This document shows positions 29,300-41,593 of a DNA stretch of 64,000 nucleotides, in pieces. The notes beneath the pieces are model-generated. The model ran no database searches and was not told the DNA's origin. It saw only the letters and a program-made list of their open reading frames with translations. The position numbers and the translations under genes are program-made. This DNA comes from Ophiura sarsii. Its lineage: Eukaryota > Echinodermata > Ophiuroidea > Amphilepidida > Ophiuridae. The first letter of the stretch is position 1. Each line of letters starts with the position of its first letter. The stretch covers positions 30,368,143 to 30,432,142 of the forward strand of contig CM069452.1 of NCBI GenBank assembly GCA_035610835.1. The letters run 5' to 3'.

Positions 29300-30239
29300 C
29301 AGTCTCGATATGATAGTCCCTTCTGTACGAACGAATCACAGATGGTAATTAACATCGTTATACGTTATTATTGTTTAAGTTCCGAACAAATATCCCATAT
29401 TCCAACCATGATCTCGGCTGATGTAAACATTCCCACCATGGAATGCTCCAATAATCATTACGATTCCATCCCCTTAAACATTTTGAGACTTTCTTTATCC
29501 CCGATTTGAAAGCTTTTCGAGGGTAATAAATCTTCTCACTCCTACATCATTTCTCAGATTTATTTCACACCACCTGTTTATTGCCAGGTACTTGCTACCC
29601 TACCATCTCTCAAGCATGGCCCACGGTTCTAGGCTTGGTATGGTTCCTTGGATGATTTCCTGTGTTGAACTAGAAGCCTAAACTGTTACTTTTGAATTGA
29701 TTCTTTTTAAAAACTTTGAACTTTAATTTGTCATAAGAATTAGTGATATTTCAAATGTTGTACAATCAAAAGTTCAAAAAATCCCAATATATTATCCCTA
29801 AAGAAGATTTTCGTTTAAAACTACAATCCTGGAAAAAAATCTTGGAACACTTGCGTGTTATTAACGGAAAAGTGTCAACCCCATTCCCCCGTACAATGTT
29901 GACCAAGGCCAATGGATCTTGCAGCTTGCCATAGTGTCCCAACATTGATCGATGGGGTTGAGGAAGGACAAATCTCATTTGAACAATTTCCGTTTATAAC
30001 AGAAGACACTAAGTATCAATACATGCACACAATACCCAACACGTGTGCTCAGCGTTCGCGTTCCAAGGATTTTTCCAAGATTGTAGCCCAAATGTGGCAC
30101 AAAATATCTCAAACTCGGGCTCAAACTATACAGGTAACTGGAACGTAATGTAATACACAATAGTCAAACAATAACATTGGATTTTCCTACTTTTACCGCC
30201 AATGGATGTGTGACTTACTAAAACGGAAGTCAATTGTGT
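29300..30239. other. Apparently single-copy DNA, one weak exon-like frame
   Basis: No repeats recognised. Includes the open frame at 29912-30148. Confidence 0.35.
29912..30148 (+). CDS. Hypothetical open frame, 78 codons, exon-like
   Basis: The frame from ATG 29912 has balanced composition and ends just after CTATACAGGTAACTGG, which contains a consensus-like splice donor (CAG|GTAACT) near 30131. The C-terminal part (SKDFSKIVAQMWHKIS) faintly recalls the third helix of HMG-type boxes, but conserved flanking residues are missing. An exon or retrocopy is possible, and chance is equally likely. Confidence 0.15.
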   Translation: MDLAACHSVPTLIDGVEEGQISFEQFPFITEDTKYQYMHTIPNTCAQRSRSKDFSKIVAQMWHKISQTRAQTIQVTGT

Positions 30240-30243
30240 TTAA

Positions 30244-30700
30244 GGGTGGTGTTAACAATAATAATAAGAAAGTTATCCAACGCTGACACTTTTGAGCTAT
30301 TAGTGCGATGTACATAAAAGTATAAATTTATGGAAAAGAAAGGAGTCAAGGAATCCTTTTTGGCATCACATTTTACTAAGAATGCTGGTGTTTTGTAAAA
30401 TATTTGAATACAAAATCACTTTCTTGGCTCAAATTAGTAGCAAAATCAGTTTTCGGTAAAATCCCGAAATTGCACAAAAATCATCTAAAGACACTTTTCT
30501 AGGAACAAGGTGTTTTTTTACAAAAATGTTTTTAATTTTTTGAGGTAGAAAAATCAAATTGTTGGCACTTTTCTTGGTGCACCAAAACGGAATTGGTTAC
30601 GTTTCACAAATCACTCCTGATAAAATGGCGAAGTGTTGGCAACGTAGTTGTTGCTTTAAAGTTGCAGACAGTAACATGAACACATAGAGTGTCTTTGACT
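30244..30700 (+). mobile_element. TTAA-type element, left end only (GGGTGGTGTTAAC)
   Basis: After TTAA (30240-30243) the sequence GGGTGGTGTTAACAATAATA is followed, 69 bases in, by the ATAAAAGTATA motif and TTTATGGAAAAGAAA. The same order occurs in the other TTAA families here. The right end was not found, so the limit at 30700 is approximate. Confidence 0.4.
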
Positions 30701-31197
30701 GCCAGAACGGAGTACACTAAACCTTAATCCAAAACTTGTATACATCACAATCACACAGCTTTATTTCCTTTGCAATGTGACGTAATGGGTGAAAGAATGC
30801 CCAACATTCTCTATTTTTAACTCCAATGGTATCATTGAATTGAATACAACGGAAATAACAAGAAAAACGGTCACCGCGGCAACCCAAGAAAATCTGCTTT
30901 CCATTTTTGTTTCGATGTTGAGGGCGTTCCCTGGAAAGATCACATAATATACCTTTAATGATCCGTATAGCACCCACAGAATAAAGGGCAATAACACATT
31001 TTGTAAAGTGCGCTTTAACTTCTATAACAGCGGCACGCAGATAATGGGTATTGCAACGTTACAAATTGCAAAACTACAAATAAAACTTCAACAAGTTGAG
31101 CATGTATCTACCACCTTTTAGTCACAGAAATGAAAATCAGAATGTCAACGATACAAAACGACTTTGAAATAGTCGGGAAATAACTATTCCGCTCTAA

Positions 31198-31699
31198 GGG
31201 GAGACTCAAGGAAGTCACTTTTTGAATTTTATGAGTGCTGTAATTATTGATCTATGACTCAAATGTATATAAAAGTATACACTTTTGGAAAGGAAATAGG
31301 TCAGAGAATCTAAATTCTGTATACATTTTGTCCAAAAATTGAGGTTTTTTTTGAGAAATTCACAACAATTCACTTCTTTGACCCAAAAAGTTCAACAAAG
31401 CTAACAAAAATAATTGTGAGTAAAAAAATTCCAAATTGCTAGATTATAATTTCATGACACTAACTTAGGGATTTTTTTTTTTTTTTGAAAAAGGGAAGAA
31501 AAAATGGCGGTTTTTGGTCAAAATTTCAAAAAATATTAAATTAGGTTTAAAAAAAAAGTAAGTGTCTTTACAACGTAATTTAGCAATTTGTTTCCTTTCC
31601 AAAAATGTATACTTTTATATGCATTTGATTAATAGTACAATAATTACAGCACTCACAAAATTTAAAAAAATCAAGTCAAAAACTTCCTTGAGTCCCCCT
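31198..31699. mobile_element. 502-base TTAA foldback element (GGGGAGACTCAAGG)
   Basis: The left end GGGGAGACTCAAGGAAGT and right end ACTTCCTTGAGTCCCCC... are flanked by CTAA (31194-31197, probably mutated TTAA) and TTAA (31700-31703). The arms match for about 110 bases, including GAGTGCTGTAATTATTGA and TATATAAAAGTATAC. A TTAA target suggests a piggyBac- or Kolobok-type mobilising enzyme. No protein is encoded. Confidence 0.75.
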
Positions 31700-31779
31700 T
31701 TAAATAGTTTATTGATTTCTCATTTGCAGTAATTTATGATTTATATTCAATTTCTCTTTTATTATGCAAGAAAGAGAAC

Positions 31780-32130
31780 ATGTCAGTAGCATACACCTGT
31801 TCCTTGTCACAGGTTTAGCTAACTAGAAACCTTACTTCAACCTTAATACTGCTGGTTATTATATGACAGATACAGTTCCATACCTGTCTACGCGCGCTGC
31901 TCGGTTAGTGATTGTTGTTGGTTATATGTCGTATAAGGAGATTAACAAAACAGGGTGTATTGCCTGTCTGGGATTGAAATGACGTACATGGAGAACATGT
32001 TGTTTTATTGACGGATTAGGGGTTCCAGAAATATTCAAATAATTGAGGTAAACGATGTGAAGAGATGAATAAGTAGCGGGTATTGCAACACGCATATAAA
32101 CTCTACACAAAGAAAACATTCACTTTTTCT
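31780..32130 (+). repeat. Repeat H, isolated copy
   Basis: Nearly identical to 43064-43415 (GTTTAGCTAACTAGAAACC, CTACGCGCGCTGCTCGG, GGGATTGAAATGACGTAC). It also resembles 44397-44720 and 45300-45690. The minus-strand open frame of 65 codons is shared with the 43.2 kb copy, but the other copies break it. Confidence 0.85.
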
Positions 32131-32187
32131 GAGGCGCCCTGTGTTTTTACACCTAGCACATAAAGTATCTAACCAGGTGCTTTCGTT

Positions 32188-32413
32188 GTGCGAGTGCAAC
32201 AATGTCGTAAGTGACATTTTGGCGACATTTACTTTTTTATATATTTTGAAAGAGTAAGTTATTGCGCTCATTTTAAGCTAATTTTGAAGTTCTAAAACAA
32301 ATTAATTATGTTTTAATTAATAAAAAACAATATCCTAAGTGCACTTTAATTTAATTTTATATTATTCTGAGTGCAACAACAACGTATCTACCACTTACGT
32401 TGTTGTTGCACTC
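32188..32413. mobile_element. 226-base inverted-repeat element (GAGTGCAACAA)
   Basis: GAGTGCAACAATGTCGTAAG at 32188 is mirrored at the right end by CTTACGTTGTTGTTGCACTC. The right end is itself a perfect hairpin: arms GAGTGCAACAACAACGTA (32369-32386) and its complement (32396-32413) around a 9-base loop. The interior is AT-rich. Confidence 0.6.
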
Positions 32414-32559
32414 TGATTTTCATATTTTCTCAAGTTTTCAAGCCATTGAATCGTGGTAAGACATTGACACCTGGACACATTTGAAACTGGACAAATTTGG
32501 AACCATTTTACATAAACACATACATATTACATATAGCACTCCGCCTTAAGATGTAAGTC

Positions 32560-33480
32560 TTTTATATTATGACATCAATACAAATTTTACGAGTAATGTC
32601 CTTTACCTTTGGAAGTTGAAACCATTTTGACGGTTGGTATATATTTCACATTAAGATTACAATATGATTCCTTTCCTTTCAATATTTGTATGATACAACT
32701 TGTCACATAGATGCATTATGTTTCAGCATTTAGAAGCTTGAGTCGTATTTCATTTCTTTCCATGTATACTGATTTTATTTATAAGCGATGGATGTGAGAT
32801 AAAACCCCTGTATCTATATCTCACTAGCGAAACACGAATAGTCCATGGGTCACATTGTAGAGATTCAGCTGTATGTTTACGGAACATTAATGCAGTAAGG
32901 TAATACTTTCAAATATAATAATGATCATTGGAGATTTATACGGTGATCAATCCTTTGGTAATTTTGCTTTTATGTGTGATCATCACGTTTTGTATTGCGT
33001 AGATGTTTAGATTGAATTGAGGCCCTGCCTCTGTAAAAAAAATAGTTGTTACGTGACACTTACTTACTCCTACGGCTGAAGACTGGTCATAATCAAGTTT
33101 TAAATCGAAGATTTGAGTCTGTATAGGGTATTTTGGGCAATGGCATATACTGCTTCATTAACTGATTGCATTCTGTAAATCTATGAACGATGCTTTAATT
33201 GTTTCGTATTTCAAATAATAAAATTGATGTAGCTCGGGGCACTGCAGGTTTCTTAATCTAATATTTGTGTTAGTTATCCATTAGGAAAGTAATGCAATTG
33301 CACATGAAGGACAACGCTGCACATTGTACCGTTCATTTCATGGATTTGGCACTATGATTCAAACGATGTAGTTAAAATGGATATAAATCCTAAAATGCGC
33401 TTTAGAGGTTCAAATTATGAAACCTGATGATTTAATCTCGCCATACATTCGCTGTATGAGTCACACATTCAATGACGTCC
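32560..33480 (+). repeat. Repeat G copy without insertions
   Basis: Corresponds to 21885-24980 minus its two inserted elements. It reads through the TA used by the CAGTCATC MITE (32708-32709). Its later part (TTTAGATTGAATTGAGGCCC, GTAGCTCGGGGCACTGCAGG, GAAGGACAACGCTG, CCTGATGATTTAAT) also matches 35740-36120 and 56860-57290. Small open frames are not conserved between copies. Confidence 0.75.
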
Positions 33481-33931
33481 AAATTATGGCCATCCACAGC
33501 ACCAGTGGCAACTCCGACGACAGAAGACACATCGCTGAACAACACCTTATTGTATCACTTAATTCTATCAAATCCTCTGGTATCAATGTTAAATGTAACA
33601 TTCATTAATGTAATTAGATCTCAGTACTCTAACGGCTCCCCATACATTATGTATTTATTCTTCTGAAACTGTATATAATATGCTATGTTTCGCAAATTAA
33701 CTATGATGATTCTAATGGCTCCCCATACAACATTATGCATATATTTGCATTGGTCAGAAATGTTTACTTCTCTGACACTGTAGAGGTTATATTCTGTTTC
33801 ATATTAATGTTTGTTTGTGGTTTATACTACTTTTATGAACCTGGTGAAGACAAATTTCGCAAAGTCGTTCACAATACGTGACTATTGTATTCTCTACACC
33901 ACTTTTACTGCATCTCCTCGGCTATCAGGTA

Positions 33932-34645
33932 CTAAAGGGTTAGATCACGTTTGTTTGCATAACTCCACACATAATTTAAAGTTTTGAGAAATCGAAACGT
34001 TTATGAAAAGAAAAACGACTGGCTACACTCAGAAAGTTTTCCCTTTACGACATCATGTTTACTCTTCCCAAAACAGTGACATTTCCCCAAAGTGATGTTT
34101 TCAGAAAAAGTGGCAGTTGCAACAATGTGTCCAACAGTGCTTTTCTTAATTCGTTTCAATTGTCTTTATCTTATATAAATAGAAAGAAGCTGGTATTATT
34201 AAAATGATCTTGTCAGGCATGACTAGCCATTAGTGTCCCCTGAATCGTTGATAAGTGCCACTTTTCGGAAAACATCATTTTGGGGAAATGTGACTGTTGT
34301 GGGAAAATATGGTGTTGAAAAGGGAAATTGTGTGTGGGTAGCCAAGCGTTCTTCCTTTTCAAAAGTGTTTCAATCTTTTAAAACGCCTAATTGTGTGTGG
34401 GGTTATGCAAACAAACTCATATAGGATCTTGAAAAGTGCCTTTTTTGTGAAAATATAATTTTGGGGAAATGTGACTATTTAGGGAAAAGCAATATTGATA
34501 TTAAAAGGGAGACACTTTTTATGGGTAGCCAAGCGTTTATATTTTCATAAGTGTTGCAATCCATTAAACGTCCAATTATGTGCGAAGTTATGCAAACAAA
34601 CGTGATCTATTTTTAGGGGGGGTGCTTACTTTTTGTAACCCTTTA
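33932..34645. mobile_element. Foldback element in block A (AAAGGGTTAGATCACGTTTG)
   Basis: The left arm runs AAAGGGTTAGATCACGTTTG, GCATAACTCCACACA, CATTTCCCCAAAGTGATG. Inverted on the right it occurs twice, at 34245-34425 and 34437-34610 (GGGTAGCCAAGCGTT, GTTATGCAAACAAAC). The far right end reads CGTGATCTATTTTTAGG... TAACCCTTTA. The right arm has therefore been duplicated. The block B copy (from 53621) carries the 54164 insertion. Confidence 0.6.
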
Positions 34646-36136
34646 TTTCATACATCAAGTGCTGCGCATCAAAATCGACCATATTATTGATAGACATTTA
34701 TGTTGAGATATGGAAGGGATTCAAAGGAAAGACTTAAGCCACTACATTTGCTGCACTAGACGAAAGTTGAAACTTTTACATATTAGTGTTTTATTACTTT
34801 TTTGGCTTCATATCGATACCAAGAAAAACAATACCAGGTTAACAATATCATATTTGGTATCAAACAAATTTCCCGTAGTAATGCGTAGTAACAATGCAGG
34901 CATAGATTTCTAAATTTTTTAATAGGCGACTTGAAACTAAAAATATTATTTTAATTTATATCTGTATATCGTGTTTTCTCTAAAGAGACAAATACAAATA
35001 ACGCGATAAAGTTGTTTGTTACCTTTTTCATCTGTGTATGCGAGCTTAAGAAGCAATTTATTCAATACAATAATACAACTGCATATACGCGGTAAAACAT
35101 CATTTCGAAATACTAATAGTAAGTAAATCTTTCGTTTTTATCAATATTAGGTAATAATATTGGTTGTGAATATTAGAGTAATACGTAAACACCTGCTATT
35201 GATGGGTTGGGAAATATGAGATGGCAAGATTATTAAGAAATGAGGAACACATTTGAGGCATCAAATTATTTTTTAAGAATAATTTGTCATCGGTTAATTT
35301 GCGATAACTATTAATGTTTATACTACAAGTTTAAATGAATTTCAAATGCAATTGGTTCCCTGCATTTGCTTGTTTAATCCACACACATGCTACTATCAAT
35401 GTAGTTGAGTAAACCAATGATTTGCATGTAAATTTATATTTCATTATGGTTAGGCTTCCCTCATTCAAATAAAAAGAACGATGCTTTTGTAAAACTTGCT
35501 ATCAAACATTTATACACAACTTTAAACTTTAAATCACGAGTTTCTAGCACTCATGGATGGTTTACTTCGACCAGGTGTAAACGTGGCAAGCCACGCAGAT
35601 GTCACGCACGAAACAACTGCAACGCAAGCAAGCACCGGTTTTATCTCCTAATAGTCTCTCAACCAGTCCTTACTTAGCTCATCTTAGTTGGATCTGTATT
35701 CATCAATCCTTTTGTTTTTATGTGTCATCATTATGTCTTGTAATGCGTAGGGGTTTAGATTGAATTGAGGCCTTACTGATTCCATAAAATAGTTGTGATG
35801 TGACACTCCTACGGCTGAAACTTTAATCGAAAAACAAGTAAGAAGATGGAAGTCTTTATATTGCTTCAATTAAATGTCTGCATTCTGCAGTACATCTGTG
35901 AATAATGCTATAATTGTTTTGTATTTCAAATAATTGAGTGGATTTGCGATGGCTCGGGACACCGCAGATTGCTTAATCTAATGTTTGTGTAAGTTATCTT
36001 TTAAGCAAGTTTGTGCAGATGTATACGAAGGACAACGCTGGGTAGTTTAATACCTTTTTGATGCATTTTACACGATGACTTTAATGTAATAATGGGTATA
36101 TCTGAAAATACGCTTTAGGTGTTGATAACAAATATC

Positions 36137-36181
36137 AAAGAAAATTCATTAAAGAAAATTCATTAAAGAAAATTCATTAAA
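36137..36181 (+). repeat. 15-base repeat, three copies
   Basis: AAAGAAAATTCATTA three times in tandem. Block B (near 59979) has only two, one with a substitution. Confidence 0.9.
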
Positions 36182-37041
36182 TTGTTAAACCAACAATACG
36201 ATTTTTCTTCAAAACAATCTCATTCAAATCAAAATACGTCCTTACATAAGTTTGCATTTTCCTGCCATTGTGATTGTGATTGTGATAGATTCTGATTCAT
36301 TTTATTTGTGTGATTAAAATAGACAAGTTTGGGTAATAATATAGGAAATGCAATGCATATGACCACATCCATTATGTATCTTTCTTATACATGTATTTAC
36401 ATCAGTCTATAAAAATAAACGACATTTTGAACAAATGCGTGTATGTCAATGCTATGTCAAGTCACCTAACACCTTAATGCCAACGCCTCAAAGTGCATCT
36501 TACATTATCATTCAAATCGTCCGTAAACATATATTAATTTATCAGGGTTTATTGTTCGAGTGCAGTTTAACAATTTGCTTAAAAGATAATCTACTAAAAT
36601 ATAGGGGAAGAAACAAACTGTGCCCGTGAGCCCCTGCAAATCAATTCAAATACTTTGAATATAGAGGCATTGTTCGCAGTGATGCTTTCAATTGAAGCAG
36701 CATTGACTAATAAAGATTACCCATGTCTGGACGTATACGATCTACAACTTGATTAAGTCCTGCGTTCAGCCCTAGGATTATAAGTATAGCGTCGTGTCAC
36801 AACTACTTTGCAGAAGCGATAGAGCCTCATTCAATTCAAACATGTACGAGCATTACAAGACTTTGATCACCGTATTAATTTGAAATCAAATCATCCCTAC
36901 ATTGAGTAAGCATAATTGTGTGTATTTATCTGAATTAATGTTCAGTAAACATACGGCTAAATCAATGAATGTGAACAATGAACTGTTCGTATTACGGAAA
37001 TGAGAAAGATATATGAGATAGAGTCTCATATCGAGGTATCA

Positions 37042-37267
37042 GCGCCAGAAGGCCGTAACTCAAGAAATGCTATTCTGAGATAATCAACTTTAAAATATTC
37101 GGGACTCATTACAATACACTGTAGCACCCAACTTATAACTCTAGTTTTAGTCAAATTAAGAGTGTTTATGAGTTATCTCTTAATGGTTCTGAAAATCTAG
37201 CTTATATGGATTATTTTGGTACCAAAATCTCATTTTACCCAAAAGTTGAGTTACGACCTTCTGGCGC
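37042..37267. mobile_element. 226-base MITE, GCGCCAGAAGG ends
   Basis: GCGCCAGAAGGCCGTAACTC and its near-complement flank an AT-rich core, with TCA outside each end (possible 3-base duplication). The block B counterpart is 60891-61122. The two copies share this insertion, so it predates the A/B duplication. Confidence 0.7.
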
Positions 37268-37604
37268 TCAATTATAATAATAATATAATAATACAGTATG
37301 CATTAGACGTAATGAAATACGATTCATGCTTCTATAATCTGTATCGCATCTTTCTGACAAAGTAATATCATGAAGAAAAAACATTGGAAATGTAAAACTT
37401 TTGAATCAAAATTAGGAAACCTGTCAATTTGGAGTTAAATGATGTATATATTACAAGCCAAGCGGCACACATTAGGGTAATAAAATATTCTAACCGTCAA
37501 ATTTATTTAAACTATATCAACAGACATTACCCATGAAATGTGTATTCGTGTGATACCATACATGACTTATATTAAGGGATCATTGCCATATTTTCTAGCT
37601 TCCA

Positions 37605-38470
37605 TGCATAGTGATATGCCTTCCAGTGTAATCTGTATGCATTTATGTCAAATGCTCTCCAAACTGGCCAGCTTGAGCGGTTTCAATGTAATGCCATAAT
37701 GCGATGTAATGATACACATTGCTCAAATGATATGTACCTTAACTACTATGGCCCTCATATTTCACCATTAAGCGTAATTTAACATGCCGAAAAGTGGAAA
37801 CCGTCAGTGGAAGGAATAGCAACGTCACTGATTGCAAGTTATATAAAATGCATCAGATCAGTATATGAACAAATATTTCACTGCACATAAGATTGTTGGC
37901 ATATATGATATGTTCCCCCTTTCCCGCCTCCTATACTGGAAATAACGTAAAGAAAGAAAACAGGTGAACATATGATGAATCGTCTGTGTTTATCTAATAA
38001 CTCTGCTTATAGATGGGTTTAATATACATTCAGCACCAAACTAGACGATTAGGTTACCCAGAGTTGGTGTTATGTTACCTGAGGCTTTTTCACATTTTGA
38101 AAAATTTGTTCAAACAATCGGCTAAATGTCGTTATAATACGTATGACAGTCCGAATGATGCAAGACACTTTCAAACAATATAATGCATGTTGTATCAAAA
38201 TCACTCCATTCCCTCATAATAATTTATGTAGCTAAATATTTGTGTTCATTTTTATACAAATTTAATTTCAATTAAATCACTTTGTTGTGCCCTAGATATT
38301 ATGTATATTTGGAGTTTATATTGTAGTTTAACTTACCGGGGTCAAAATATGACCATGACTCAAAAATGATAGCTCCAACATAAACATATTTAACTCATGA
38401 CATTATGGCGTAATGTGACTTCTTTAAATTTGAGGAATTGGCATGAAATTAAACAAATGTTATCACAATG
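37605..38470. repeat. Unassigned, with an inverted F segment at 37905-38065
   Basis: 37905-38065 is the reverse complement of 47820-47985 (TAGACGATTAGGTTACC, CCTCCTATACTGG...). It carries the empty TA site (38042-38043) of the Tc1-like element. The rest of this interval is unassigned. Confidence 0.6.
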
Positions 38471-40178
38471 AGAGATATACGGAGAGATTGATATCAAATG
38501 TTGGGGGACAAAGGTATGATATCCATTGTTCTGGTTAACGATTAACGAAGATGTAATGGACAAGATATCATATGTCAGCTTTATACCGGGTTATTGATGA
38601 GCTGTGTTCAATCACTATTTCAAAGAACGTTAATGTCGAGCGACAATGGATCATAAAGGATCATTGGTGATTTATCTTGGAATGGAAACACATACTTTAT
38701 TTGTAAAAAGTATCAATCCAAAACATCGCCATAGGTCAAACTTGGATAGAATATCCATGTTTATCAAACTATCCTAAATGCAAGCTTTAATAACGGTATT
38801 TTCTGGTATGTCGGAGTAAATTTAGAAAGGCGTTGACCTCGTCAGTCCTGAAGAAAATTATATATAAACAAACAAAAAATATTCTGAAAGGAGGGTCGTA
38901 TGTTCTTTGCAATTGACTGACATCTGCGCGCAGGGTGGCAATGTTAGAAACTGGTTTTTGACTTGAAACAAATTGAATTAAGGGGTGCTATCATAATCGA
39001 TTCCGGTTCCGGAAAAAATAGTAACGTTCTCTTACAAAATGCAGTGACAACTAATTCGCTTTATATTTCATTCGGCGTTGTATAATGACCGACGATTGGT
39101 TAGATATTTTAATATATCTCATAAACTTTAAACAATTTCACCTTTCACCCCTCAAAGTGCATTACTTCCAATGAAACGACAAGTCTAACTACATTGTAAA
39201 AGTAACATAGCGATTACATTTTGGACCTGTCTAACCATCCCATATTCGAACATTACATAAAGAAATAAATGTTGAAGAAGCTTTCTCCATTTAATATTAA
39301 GAACGGCGTTAACAGACCTCGATTAAACTATTTATTTGATACCAATGGTCAGGGCTCGGTACAGATTTCTATGACAGGATTGCGGATTTTGAAAATAATA
39401 TTTGACAATTGTAGAAAACACGACAGACTAAGAGCGTCTTTTGAATTCACTGAATGTTTTTCAAGCACCCAACGTCAGGAGTAAGATGTAACTTTTGTCA
39501 TCTGTCGAAGAGATGAAGAAGAAGCCATTCATCCTGACAGTTACTGTGTTAGTCTAACATGGACACAGAAAATAGATTGTATTGCATAATTGCATATAAA
39601 ACGTAATTTGTATCAAAACTATAACAAATATCGCCATGAAACGAGAAATACCATTTCAATTTAAGGGGGACTCAAGGAAGTTTTTGATTTGATTTTTTTA
39701 ATTTTGTGAGTGCTGTAATTATTGAACTATTAATCAAATGGTTATAAAAGTATAAATTTTTGGAAAGGAAATGGATCAGAGAATCCAAGTTTGGTTTCAA
39801 TTTTGACCAAAAATGTTGATTTTTTGAGAAAATCACAAAATTCACTTTTTTGACCCAATATGCTTTGAAACAAGCTAAAAAAAACATTTTTGGCTCTTGT
39901 TGGTCTATAATTCAAAAAATAAATAAGATATTAAAAAATAAAATTAAAAAATACCTTTTATTAGGATTATAATAAAACTAGTATGACAAAGAGTTATCTT
40001 TGCAGGACCTAAAATAGGTAAAAAAACATGATTTTTAAAAATAAATTTCTCTAAAATGGTCAATTTCATGTTCATGGTTGGATTCATTAAACCCTTTCCA
40101 TTCATATAGATTAAATAAATAATGAAGAAGTTACGGCAATTTTACGGAGGCTGTACCTGAGAGTCCACACCCCCTTAA

Positions 40179-41205
40179 GGGAAGTGTCAACCCTATTATT
40201 TTGATGATCAACTTTTGCTTGTGAATATTTAATAAAAGTACATAAAAGTATATATTTATAGAATCCGATGGTGATATTAATGTGATACCAAATAAACTAA
40301 ATTTTGAGAAATGAACCTAAACCCCAAATTTTTCAGACAGCATAACTATAAAATAAAAAATGGTAATTTGTTCTAATATACATTTTTGTAAACAAGAAAA
40401 TTTTGTCTAGGAAGCAATTTTTTCTTTTTCCAAAATAAGGCTTAGTTTTGAAAATATTGAAAACATCGGAAAAGTGTAAAATTCGTGTTTTTTGCATACA
40501 TTTCGCTAGAAATGGATGCATATCTCGAGTTTAAAATCCTTAATCGAAAAAAAAAATGCCTCCTAGCGCTGAAAGTCCTCTACACAATGATAGTAAAACT
40601 TACCTGATAGTTTGATATTATGTTTAGTTATGTTGTCTGAAAATTCGTAAAATTCCTTCAAATTTGAACAAAAATATTGACATTTTCCACCATTTAAAGC
40701 TAAATGTTCTCGGAATACACGGGCGTGTGACCTAAAAGGCGAGTATACTATTATGAACAATCAAAATAAACTATCAGATTCAATTTATATTGTCACAATG
40801 TGAAGAAAATGGAAGAAAACTGAAATTAAAATGATCGTAAGATTGGCCTTTGTTTACATTTTTAGGCATTGTTTTGCGCTCTTTTGTTTTCGCGTCTTCG
40901 TCGCGGATATTAAGCGGCGCGTCTAGCATTACGCACGGAAAGATTCAGCGCGCGACGCAATGATCGAACAGCTGTCGCACCATTTGAAAAGCGCGGAACT
41001 CCGCTTAATTTCCCGCCATATAACCATGCGCCTTTTCCTGACTCAAACTTACCAAATCAAAAAATTTAAATCACCCAAAAGAACAGGAAATAATCGCTTC
41101 CGATTAGTAACTTATGATGGTAATGATAGAATACATATAAAAGTATAAAATAATAGAGAAATATGAAATTCAATTTCTGAAACCAGTGCCGGGTTGACAT
41201 TGCCC
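40179..41205. mobile_element. 1,027-base TTAA element (GGGAAGTGTCAACCC)
   Basis: The ends GGGAAGTGTCAACCC and GGGTTGACATTGCCC lie between perfect TTAA sites (40175-40178, 41206-41209). ATAAAAGTATA motifs occur near both ends. The core at 40865-41035 is strikingly CpG-rich (GTCGCGGATATTAAGCGGCG, CAGCGCGCGACGC), unlike the AT-rich arms. No transposase is present. Confidence 0.75.
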
Positions 41206-41209
41206 TTAA

Positions 41210-41593
41210 GGGGGCTGTGCACCTTCAGGTACAGCCTCCGTAAAACTGCCGTAACTTCTTTATTATTCATTTAATCTATATAAAAGTATACATTTTTTTG
41301 CAGAAAAGGGTTCAATGAATCTAACCATGATCATGAAATTGACCATTTTGGGAGAAAATGATAAAAAAACACGTTTTTTGACCCATTTTAGGTTCTGCAA
41401 AGATAACTCAAAATATATTTTGTCAAATGTTGTCATACTAGTTTTATTATAATTCTCATGTAATTCCCTAGGAATCGGTTTTTGTTGTTGAAAATCTTTA
41501 TTATTGTTTTGAATTATCGACCAAAAAGTGCCAAAAAAATATGATTTTGTTATCAAAAATGGTGATTTTCACGATTTTGGAGGTAAAAAATCA
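41210..41593 (+). mobile_element. GGGGGCTG TTAA foldback, left arm only
   Basis: Reads GGGGGCTGTGCACCTTCAGG, ACAGCCTCCG, AAACTGCCGTAACTTC, then TATATAAAAGTATAC at 41277. It is almost identical to 54353-54730 and is cut just past the palindrome centre. Confidence 0.8.

Larger units (their letters stand above)
33690..37600 (+). repeat. Segmental duplication, block A
   Basis: Matches block B (53385-62510) in the same orientation and order. By eye identity is about 96% over a 210-base sample (36421-36628 against 60257-60468). Block A lacks the 54164-55731 and 61371-62415 insertions and also lacks about 2.7 kb present in B (57256-59975). No long open frame is preserved between the two. Confidence 0.9.
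39665..41593. mobile_element. Nest of TTAA elements inserted in F
   Basis: It begins GGGGGACTCAAGGAAGT after TTAA (39661-39664), the end of the 31198 family. It changes within 39850-39960 to the right arm of the GGGGGCTG family, ending CCACACCCCC then TTAA (40175-40178). A distinct element follows (40179-41205), then TTAA and the left arm of the GGGGGCTG family, cut at 41593. The paralogous site at 27553-27556 (CTACCTTAAATTG) shows that the whole nest entered at one TTAA. Confidence 0.8.

Noticed and set aside
28786..29348. Open frames of 99-149 residues on both strands
   Set aside because: They read through poly-G/poly-C (runs of Gly or Pro) and the inverted repeats of a small element.
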